Shown piece after piece: positions 17,546 to 24,807 of a stretch of 64,000 nucleotides of DNA. Origin of the DNA: JADHUC01 sp964617665 (lineage in GTDB: Bacteria; Planctomycetota; Planctomycetia; Pirellulales; Pirellulaceae); NCBI GenBank assembly GCA_964617665.1, contig CAZUAH010000009.1, positions 5,948 through 69,947 of the forward strand, written 5' to 3'. Made by a program: the position numbers and the translations under genes. Position 1 is the first letter of the stretch; every line of letters begins with the position of its first letter. Under the pieces are notes generated by a model. It had not been told where the DNA came from. It did no database searches and was given only the letters and a program-made list of their open reading frames with translations.

Positions 17546-18382
17546 ATGCCATCTTCGAATAACCCATTCTCAGAACACTTTGAGGATACCTCCCAAGCCA
17601 AGGAGGGCCCGAGTAGTGTGCCAACTACGAATGGAGAATCGGGTGAGGAACCGCCCAATCAGCCAAGGCGCCCGAGGCTTGGGATCGGGCACATCATGCT
17701 GTGGACGGCCGGCAGCGCCGTCATCTTGGCCATGTATCGCGCAGGCGCGGACATGTCGGGAATGCCTGGGCCAAGTGCCTGGTTCTGGTACGTCACAGTA
17801 ATGGTCCACAGCATCACCTACGGTGCCGCGGTTAGCGCGGTGGTTTTGTTCGTCTACTGGCGTCTGACTTCCGGGCCCACTTTTCCAGTTCAGCCCGGCC
17901 ATTGGCTACTGTTGATTACCGGCGCCCTTGGTATAGCCAATTTCGTTGCGTATACCAGCTTGTCGCTTGTGTCCGATTGGTCGAGCAGCCTGCCTGTAGA
18001 CCTGATGACCGTCGCGCACCTCGTATTCCCTAGGATTGCTGGCGGGGTGTTGTGCGTCGTAGTCGCTGTGCGTTTGATTGACGCTAGGTATTGGCGGCTA
18101 TATTTCTGGTCTAGGGCAATTGTCGAGCTATTGCAGGCGACGACGTACATTCACATATTTGGTCTGATCGAATTCCCTGATGTGCTCTCTTTAGTCCACC
18201 AAATCGCATTTGCCTTGGGTTCCATTGTCGTCTTCATCTGGTTGATCGTCGCGATCCTGCTCGACTGGCGACGTCGGAACCAACGCGACTGGCTACATTG
18301 GACTGGAATCGCGGTAGCATTCAGCGAACCTATACTCTATCTGATTCAGTCGGCATGGTTGTTCATTGGCAGTTTTGTGTAG
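17546..18382 (+). CDS. Seven-helix membrane protein, second of a tandem paralogous pair
   Basis: This 278-aa protein starts 45 bp after its paralogue. It shares the first helix (RLGIGHIMLWTAGSAVILAMY), the FPVQPGHWLLL motif (FPVLPGHWLLL in the neighbour) and the Arg-rich loop with RDWLHWTGI before the final helix. The soluble N-terminus is different. Sequence identity is moderate, so the duplication is not recent. It lies 12 bp before an FAD oxidoreductase gene and may be cotranscribed with it. Function unknown; predicted inner-membrane protein. Confidence 0.82.
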   Translation: MPSSNNPFSEHFEDTSQAKEGPSSVPTTNGESGEEPPNQPRRPRLGIGHIMLWTAGSAVILAMYRAGADMSGMPGPSAWFWYVTVMVHSITYGAAVSAVVLFVYWRLTSGPTFPVQPGHWLLLITGALGIANFVAYTSLSLVSDWSSSLPVDLMTVAHLVFPRIAGGVLCVVVAVRLIDARYWRLYFWSRAIVELLQATTYIHIFGLIEFPDVLSLVHQIAFALGSIVVFIWLIVAILLDWRRRNQRDWLHWTGIAVAFSEPILYLIQSAWLFIGSFV

Positions 18383-18394
18383 AGGGGCGATATC

Positions 18395-19735
18395 ATGAAG
18401 CGTCGGCATTTCATTTCGGTAGCTACGGCGGCCGCCGCAAGCTGTTTAACTCGGCAGCGAGCTGCGTCGGAAGAAAACAGCGCTGACACTAACGAGGTAG
18501 CCTACAGCCGGAAAGTCCCCATCCGCTACGAAGCCGACGTAGCGGTCATCGGCGGTGGCATCGCGGGGGTCTCGGCCGCATGTGCCGCTACACGCTCTGG
18601 CGCGAAAGTGGTCTTGGTGGAACGGTTCGCGGTCACCGGGGGCGATATGACATCAGGTGGAGTGGCCAACTTCTGTGGGCAACTGCAGGGCCAGGGAGAA
18701 GTGTTCGATCAGATACTCGCCGATCTGCGGACGTTCAACGCGATCGAGAAAGATCGCCCCGTGTTCCATTACGAGATCCTGGCCATCGTCCTTCAAGAGA
18801 TGCTCTTGCGACGCGGCGTGAAGCTGCTGCTGCACACGCGTTTCGTCGACGTACGTGAACAGGATGGCCGCATCAGCGAATGCATTATTTGCGGCAAGTC
18901 CGGGGTAGAGGCGTTGCGGGCGAAGCAATTCATCGATTGCACGGGCGAAGGCGACGTGGCTCGGTCGGCAGGCTTCGCGACGATGAAAGGGCGGCCGGAG
19001 GATGGGCTGCAGCTACCGATGTCGCTGATGTACTTCGTTCGCCACGTTGATCCCAAGGACGCCATTCCTCAACTGCCCGAAGGTTGGTTCCAGCCGATTC
19101 GCGAACGGGCCGACCTACCCATGACCAGCGTCTGGCCGGACGGTCCGCGGAGCAACGCGATAAAGATCAAGATTCCCATGTTTGATTCGACGGATACTGA
19201 CAGTCTCACGGCCGCCGAAATTCGAGCTCGCCAACGCATGATGGAAGTACTGGACTACCATCAACGGGTCGAGAAAAAGCCATGGCGGTTGGATCACTGT
19301 GCGCCCATCATCGGCATTCGCGAAGGATGCCGTATCCAGGGCGATTACGTGTTGACCGTAGACGACCTGCGGGCCGGGCGCAATTTCGACGACGCTGTGG
19401 CTCGCGGCACATTCTATCTGGACGGTCACAAGCCGGACGACGACAAACGTACGTACATTCTGAAGAAAAGCGAAATGCAGGTGCCGCCGTACCAGATTCC
19501 GTTCAGGAGCTTGCTGGCCAAAGACGGTCGTAATTTGATGATGGCTGGCCGCTGTTTCTCGGCAGATCAATTGGCTCTCTCTTCGGCGCGAGTCAGCACG
19601 ACCTGTTCGATGATGGGCCAAGCCACCGGCATCGCAGCCGCCATGAGCGTGCAGGACAACTGCGATCCGCGAGATCTAGATTACGCCGAAGTCCGTCGCA
19701 TTGTCGAGCAACGGGGCGCGCAGTTAAAGACGTAG
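18395..19735 (+). CDS. FAD-dependent oxidoreductase (FAD_oxidored type), probably Tat-exported
   Basis: This 446-aa protein starts with MKRRHFISVATAAAAS, a twin-arginine-like signal (RR-H-F-I followed by a hydrophobic Ala-rich stretch). A Rossmann FAD motif follows (VAVIGGGIAGVSAA near residues 48-61, then VVLVERFAVTGGDMTSGG). FIDCTGEGDVARSAG and the C-terminal GRCFSADQLALSSARV with MMGQATGIAAAM are typical of planctomycete FAD-dependent oxidoreductases distantly related to fumarate-reductase/thiamine-thiazole-synthase flavoproteins. A ribosome-binding site (AGAGGGGCG) precedes ATG 18395. The substrate is unknown; the periplasmic location is inferred from the signal. Confidence 0.87.
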   Translation: MKRRHFISVATAAAASCLTRQRAASEENSADTNEVAYSRKVPIRYEADVAVIGGGIAGVSAACAATRSGAKVVLVERFAVTGGDMTSGGVANFCGQLQGQGEVFDQILADLRTFNAIEKDRPVFHYEILAIVLQEMLLRRGVKLLLHTRFVDVREQDGRISECIICGKSGVEALRAKQFIDCTGEGDVARSAGFATMKGRPEDGLQLPMSLMYFVRHVDPKDAIPQLPEGWFQPIRERADLPMTSVWPDGPRSNAIKIKIPMFDSTDTDSLTAAEIRARQRMMEVLDYHQRVEKKPWRLDHCAPIIGIREGCRIQGDYVLTVDDLRAGRNFDDAVARGTFYLDGHKPDDDKRTYILKKSEMQVPPYQIPFRSLLAKDGRNLMMAGRCFSADQLALSSARVSTTCSMMGQATGIAAAMSVQDNCDPRDLDYAEVRRIVEQRGAQLKT

Positions 19736-19871
19736 AGGCTTCCGTCGGCGCACATCGCTTCCGCTCCCTGCAAGTCCTTGTTAGGATGGGAAGACACTAG
19801 TTAGTTGCCAACCCTACCTTAGAACCACCCTGCCACGGGACTGCCTGCCACCACCTCGAGGAGATTCGATA

Positions 19872-22800
19872 ATGCTGTGCTTTTCCCGCACAACCCGTAC
19901 TTCATTGCTGCTCGTCCTACTGGGATGCATTGTTCACTTGCAGGCGGTTTCCGCTGCTGATCGATCGCCTAGCACAGCCGATCGAATCGAAAAGGCGATT
20001 GCGGAAATGGGTGACTCAGCCGCCAAGTTTCGCAAAGAACGAGATCGACTTGTCGATGAGAATGTCCCGCAGCAGGATTCGCGGTGGAACGACCTGTTGG
20101 CCAAAGTGGATCGGTCCCTCCGTTCTCACCGCAAGAACATGGGGCGAATCAGGAGCATCGAGAAGAAGATCGAACATCTAGGGCCGGCGACCGGGGAGCT
20201 TCGCGAGCAATTCACCGAGTATCAGTCCGCCGCCATTCGCGCCGGCGATAGACGTTGGGCTGCACTGCAAAAGGAAGTCGATAGAGCCTACGAACCGTAT
20301 GCGGACGCCAGTGCAAGGATCAAACGGATTCCACAGGTACTCAACGAACTAGGACCTCTCGGCGAGCAGTTGCGCACGAAGTACGAATCGCTCCGGAAGG
20401 CGAAGCCACAACCGCTGGATCCGCGTTGGGAACCGTTGCTGGCCAAGGCGGACGAACTGGATGCCAGATTCCTCGCACCACTCAGAGAACTCGACGCCTT
20501 TGACTTCGCGGCGGTACGGCGTGCCGTCCGTGATTTGTCGGCGCGTTACCAAGATCGTTACCCGAGAGGCGATGATTACCTCAAACGGCTCACCACCTTT
20601 GAACAAGATCTGCCGAAGATACGTGAGCGTCTTCAGGCTGGTGAAGAGGCCGCGTACGATCAACTCAGAGAACTCATCGAATTGCGTCGCGAGGCGTTGT
20701 TGGCTAACCCATTGCTCGATTTCGAGCGGCTGCTAGTGATAAAACGTGCGGCAAAAGGAAAGATGGGGCTGCCACAGAACTGGCAAGGTAACTGTGCGCT
20801 GCCGCAGACCAACTACGACAATGAAATCGCCTTACTTTCGCCGATCCATCCCGATGGCGAACTTTCGACATTGTATCGCCCCGAAGATGGAAGCAAATTC
20901 GTCGGCGACGTCGATCTTCACTTCGATGCGGACCGATTACTTTTCTCGATGCCAGGTAGTCAGGACCGGTGGCAAATCTGGGAAATTGGCTCGGACGGAA
21001 AGGGCCTCCGCCAAGTGACGCCCGGCGAGTATCCGGATGTGGACAATTACGATGCGTGCTACCTCCCCGACGACCGGATTATCTTTGATTCCACTTGTTG
21101 TTTCCACGGAGTTCCTTGCGTGGGCGGCAAGAATACGGTTGCCAATCTCTTCCGTATGGATGCGGATGGAACCAACATCCGACAACTATGTTTCGACCAG
21201 GATCACGACTGGTGTCCGACGGTCTTGAACAACGGCCGGGTGCTCTACAGCCGGTGGGAATACACCGACTCGCCGCACTATTTCACGCGTCTGCTATTCC
21301 ACATGAATCCGGACGGCACGGGGCAAATGGAATACTACGGCAGCAATTCGCCATGGCCCAATTCGCTCTTCTACGCTCGACCGATCCCCAATCACCCAAC
21401 GAAAGTGATTGCCGTGATCTCCGGCCACCACGGCGTGCCGCGGATGGGCGAACTCATCTTGTTTGACCCCGCCTTAGGGCGTCATCAAGCTGACGGGGCT
21501 GTCCAACGCATACCGGGCTATGGACAGAAGGTCGAGCCAGTCATCGGCGATGGCATTGTCAACGCATCATGGCCTCGCTTCCTGCATCCGTATCCGCTCG
21601 ACGATAAGTATTTCCTCGTCTCGTGTCAGCAGAACGCGGATTCGCTTTGGGGAATCTATCTGGTCGACATCTTCGACAATATGACGTTGCTCTGCGAGCG
21701 AGATGGCTATGCGATGATGGAACCCGTGCCGCTGAAACAAACCGCAAGACCTCCGGTGATCACGGATCGTGTCGACTTGAACCAACGCACGGCTACCGTA
21801 TACCTCAGCGACATCTACGCGGGCGAAGGACTGGCTGATGTGCCACGCGGAAGCGTGAAGCAACTGCGGGTGTACGAACAGCATTACGCGTACCCAAAGA
21901 TGGGCGGCCATATTCACATTGGTATCGACGGGCCTTGGGATGCGAAACGCATCTTGGGCACGGTTCCCGTGGAGGATGACGGATCATCCAGTTTCATCGT
22001 GCCGGCCAACACGCCAATCGCCGTCCAGCCGCTGGACGAGCAGGGCCGGGCTCTGCAAATCATGCGCAGTTGGTTCACCGCCATGCCGGGCGAAGTGCTG
22101 TCGTGCGTTGGATGCCATGAGTCGCAAAACACCAGCCCGCCGTCAAGGGCCACGTTGGCCATGCAGCGGAAGCCGTCGAAGATTGAGCCGTGGTATGGCC
22201 CGGCTCGTGGGTTCAGCTTTAAACGCGAGGTCCAACCGGTGTTGGACAAACACTGCATCGGCTGTCACGACGGGAGCCACGACGATCGCCCCAACTTCTC
22301 GGTGACTGGCGAGTTGGCCGCGGTAGGAAAACGCGGGCATCGCTTCACGCCGTCATATGTCGCTTTGCATCCCTACGTTCGCCGTCCCGGCCCCGAAAAC
22401 GACTACTTTATGCAGAAACCGCTCGAGTTTCACGCTAGCACAAGCGAGCTGGTACAGATGCTGGAAAAGGGCCACCGCAACGTGAAGCTGGACGACGAAG
22501 CATGGGATCGGCTGAATACATGGATCGACTTGAACGTGCCAGACCACGGCACTTGGCACGAATATCGAGAGATCGCCGAAGACTATCACCAAAGGCGGCT
22601 GGAAATGCGTACGCGCTTCGCCAATCGACCTGAAGATCCCGAGGAGATCATCCAGGTCGCTCAAGGCGAAATCGAGTTTGTCGCACCGGCACAGTTGCCG
22701 CGTCGCGAAGCCAGCCAAATCACTGTTCAAGGCTGGCCGTTCGATGCCGATGAAGCTCGACGGCGGCAAGAGTCCGTGGGCCTGCCAGTGCAGACGGGCG

Positions 22801-23594
22801 TGAAACTGAATGACGATGTCGATCTGGCCCTGGCGCTGGTTCCAGGCGGTGAGTTCATCATGGGATCGAACAGCGGCGCCTCCTCCGATGAACTGCCTGT
22901 CAGCAAAACAAGCGTTAGAAGCCCCTTCTATATGGGTGTCACGGAGATCACTAACGCACAGTACGCTTGCTTCGATCCAGCTCACGACAGCGCCTACGTA
23001 AGCATGACGAACAAGGACCATAGTCGTCGCGGGCATCCTATCAATGAGCCAGACCAGCCGGTCGTACGGATTACCTGGGACAAAGCAGACGCCTTCTGCA
23101 GATGGCTCTCGGATCGCACCGGAAAGCGTTTCCGCCTGCCCACCGAGGCCGAATGGGAATGGGCCTGTCGCGCTGGAACCGACACACCGTTCTACTTTGG
23201 CGACGAGGACGCCGATTTCGGTTCTTTCGCCAATCTGGCCGACCAATCACTGGAACGGCTCGCCCTGCGCGATTCACCAAAGTGGCATCCGCGTGACAAC
23301 CGGTTCAGCGACGGTGCGATGGTCACCGGCAACGTGGGTAGCTATCAACCGAACGCCTGGGCGCTACTCGACATGCATGGCAATGCAGCGGAGTGGACTG
23401 GTTCGGCGTACCGACCCTACCCGTACGACAGCGGCGACGGGCGTGACAATTCACAGGCAGAAGGCACGAAAGTCGTCCGTGGTGGCTCGTGGTACGACCG
23501 ACCACATCGCGCGACTTCATCGTTCCGGCTGGACTACCCAGCGTGGCAGCGTGTGTACAACGTGGGCCTCCGCGTGGTCATGGAAGTCGAGTAA
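19872..23594 (+). CDS. HzsA-like dihaem protein fused to a C-terminal FGE-sulfatase (SUMF1-type) domain
   Basis: This 1240-aa protein has a signal peptide (TRTSLLLVLLGCIVHLQA) and a GAGGAG site before ATG 19872. Domains in order: a coiled-coil helical region (30-290); a TolB-like propeller (about 300-640) with repeats such as FRMDADGTNIRQL and FHMNPDGTGQMEY; a region like hydrazine synthase subunit alpha with haem motifs CVGCH (745-749) and CIGCH (795-799); then an FGE-fold domain (about 990-1240) with LVPGGEFIMGS, RFRLPTEAEWEWACRAG, LLDMHGNAAEWTG and VVRGGSW. True formylglycine-generating enzymes need Cys residues near the C-terminal GFR motif; here it reads VGLRVVME with no Cys, so sulfatase activation is unlikely. 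Family members are annotated SUMF1/EgtB/PvdO or HzsA-related; periplasmic electron transfer or binding is inferred. Confidence 0.88.
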   Translation: MLCFSRTTRTSLLLVLLGCIVHLQAVSAADRSPSTADRIEKAIAEMGDSAAKFRKERDRLVDENVPQQDSRWNDLLAKVDRSLRSHRKNMGRIRSIEKKIEHLGPATGELREQFTEYQSAAIRAGDRRWAALQKEVDRAYEPYADASARIKRIPQVLNELGPLGEQLRTKYESLRKAKPQPLDPRWEPLLAKADELDARFLAPLRELDAFDFAAVRRAVRDLSARYQDRYPRGDDYLKRLTTFEQDLPKIRERLQAGEEAAYDQLRELIELRREALLANPLLDFERLLVIKRAAKGKMGLPQNWQGNCALPQTNYDNEIALLSPIHPDGELSTLYRPEDGSKFVGDVDLHFDADRLLFSMPGSQDRWQIWEIGSDGKGLRQVTPGEYPDVDNYDACYLPDDRIIFDSTCCFHGVPCVGGKNTVANLFRMDADGTNIRQLCFDQDHDWCPTVLNNGRVLYSRWEYTDSPHYFTRLLFHMNPDGTGQMEYYGSNSPWPNSLFYARPIPNHPTKVIAVISGHHGVPRMGELILFDPALGRHQADGAVQRIPGYGQKVEPVIGDGIVNASWPRFLHPYPLDDKYFLVSCQQNADSLWGIYLVDIFDNMTLLCERDGYAMMEPVPLKQTARPPVITDRVDLNQRTATVYLSDIYAGEGLADVPRGSVKQLRVYEQHYAYPKMGGHIHIGIDGPWDAKRILGTVPVEDDGSSSFIVPANTPIAVQPLDEQGRALQIMRSWFTAMPGEVLSCVGCHESQNTSPPSRATLAMQRKPSKIEPWYGPARGFSFKREVQPVLDKHCIGCHDGSHDDRPNFSVTGELAAVGKRGHRFTPSYVALHPYVRRPGPENDYFMQKPLEFHASTSELVQMLEKGHRNVKLDDEAWDRLNTWIDLNVPDHGTWHEYREIAEDYHQRRLEMRTRFANRPEDPEEIIQVAQGEIEFVAPAQLPRREASQITVQGWPFDADEARRRQESVGLPVQTGVKLNDDVDLALALVPGGEFIMGSNSGASSDELPVSKTSVRSPFYMGVTEITNAQYACFDPAHDSAYVSMTNKDHSRRGHPINEPDQPVVRITWDKADAFCRWLSDRTGKRFRLPTEAEWEWACRAGTDTPFYFGDEDADFGSFANLADQSLERLALRDSPKWHPRDNRFSDGAMVTGNVGSYQPNAWALLDMHGNAAEWTGSAYRPYPYDSGDGRDNSQAEGTKVVRGGSWYDRPHRATSSFRLDYPAWQRVYNVGLRVVMEVE

Positions 23595-23687
23595 CGCGAC
23601 TTTCGACTCATCCGCTCGATCAACGCGGTGGATGGCGGTCCGAACAGGACGGGGCGAGAGGCTGGCTCCTCGCCGGAGGCCTATTCC

Positions 23688-23969
23688 CTACACCGCGGAT
23701 AATGAGGCCTCGAGCGAGCAGGGTTCGTACATGTCTTCGCCAACCCGTTCATAATATCGGCCTTCCGGATTGCACTTCAGAACCAACGTGGAGAAATCCA
23801 ACTCGTCCACCTCTACGATTCGCCAACGTGTTTCCTCCACGAACAGCCTACCCGCATGGTGGCGAAAATCTTCGGCTAGATGTCGAGACTTGAACGTCAG
23901 AACACCAGGGGGATGGCCGAACGGTCTGTAACCATCCTTGTGCGCGTCGTGAAGCACAATGCGGGACAT
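23688..23969 (-). CDS. Small hypothetical protein
   Basis: This 93-aa protein (MSRIVLHDAHKDGYRPFGHP) has no signal peptide and no known motif. A strong GAGGAGG ribosome-binding site lies 7 nt before ATG 23969, and a good sigma70-like promoter (TTCACT, 17 nt, TATAAT) lies 67 nt upstream. It is convergent with the HzsA-like gene. Function unknown, but the expression signals support a real gene. Confidence 0.7.
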   Translation of the reverse strand: MSRIVLHDAHKDGYRPFGHPPGVLTFKSRHLAEDFRHHAGRLFVEETRWRIVEVDELDFSTLVLKCNPEGRYYERVGEDMYEPCSLEASLSAV

Positions 23970-24035
23970 GGTGTGACCTCCTCGGCAGGTGGGACTTAGG
24001 GGTGGGAATGAGGAAGGAAGGTCTCGATTGGGCTC

Positions 24036-24064
24036 ATTATACGCCTGGCAGGCGGAAAAGTGAA
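24036..24064 (-). promoter_or_regulatory. Sigma70-like promoter for the 93-aa gene
   Basis: On the minus strand, TTCACT (24059-24064), a 17-nt spacer and TATAAT (24036-24041). The -10 is a perfect consensus. It drives the gene starting at 23969. Confidence 0.55.
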
Positions 24065-24112
24065 GGATTTTTCACTCAGCCCGGGAATTCGTGAGGGAAC
24101 AGAGGCCGCTCA

Positions 24113-24141
24113 TTGTCGCCATGCGGTGGTCGCACTATACT
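24113..24141 (+). promoter_or_regulatory. Sigma70-like promoter for the 203-aa gene
   Basis: TTGTCG (24113-24118), exactly 17 nt, then TATACT (24136-24141). It points away from the minus-strand promoter 50 bp to the left and sits 29 nt before ATG 24171. Confidence 0.55.
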
Positions 24142-24170
24142 GTACTTGCGTGTACTAGAAGGGGATGCAC

Positions 24171-24782
24171 ATGCAAGACAGTTGGCTGTGCAACGACAAC
24201 TCATCAGAAGCCAGTTCCCAATCGAGTTCCTCTTGCGCTCAGAAGCTCAGTGAGATCCTCGAAGTGTGGGAGCGGGCTGGCGTGGCGTACGATGGCGTGG
24301 TTCGAAGCATGGATCGCTGCCACCTCGCGGCCTGCGTCGTTGATCGATTCCGGCGTGAGCAACCGGATTTGGCGCAAGCAGTCGCTGAAGCGAAGTCATT
24401 GGACTCTGAGGCCGCCGTTCATGTCTATCTCGAGAGTTGTGTCCGAAAGTGGGATTTGGGAGAGGCGGACGCCTATCGACAGTTGATTGTGTTCGCCCAA
24501 GGGTTCATTTCGACGCCCACGGAACCGGCGGGGTTTGGCTTTTGGTTTCGGGTCATTCACGAGGAGCGTTGGGCCACGATTCTGACCCGGACGGGATTGG
24601 ACGAAGAAGGCCTGTTCAAGTTCATTCGCCACGTCATGGAAGACGACGGGCTATCCGCCACAGAACTCTATGCAAAGATGATCGATCTATCGGACGGTAG
24701 CGGCCCTGATCCGTCCGCTTCAGTCGAGATTCTCTCCTTCGCCGCGGATCAAGATGAGTCGTCGCCGGCCGGCAACGAGTGA
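24171..24782 (+). CDS. Hypothetical soluble protein
   Basis: This 203-aa protein has no signal peptide. Residues 1-20 are Ser-rich (EASSQSSSSCAQ). The rest is predicted helical and acidic (SEILEVWERAGVAYDGVVRSM, LDEEGLFKFIRHVMEDDG). The ATG at 24171 was preferred over one 6 nt upstream because the AAGGGG site is then at normal spacing. It is convergent with the second HzsA-like gene 25 bp away. I do not recognise the family. Confidence 0.7.
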   Translation: MQDSWLCNDNSSEASSQSSSSCAQKLSEILEVWERAGVAYDGVVRSMDRCHLAACVVDRFRREQPDLAQAVAEAKSLDSEAAVHVYLESCVRKWDLGEADAYRQLIVFAQGFISTPTEPAGFGFWFRVIHEERWATILTRTGLDEEGLFKFIRHVMEDDGLSATELYAKMIDLSDGSGPDPSASVEILSFAADQDESSPAGNE

Positions 24783-24807
24783 CGTGACCTCGCCGTCGTC
24801 CCCGTCA

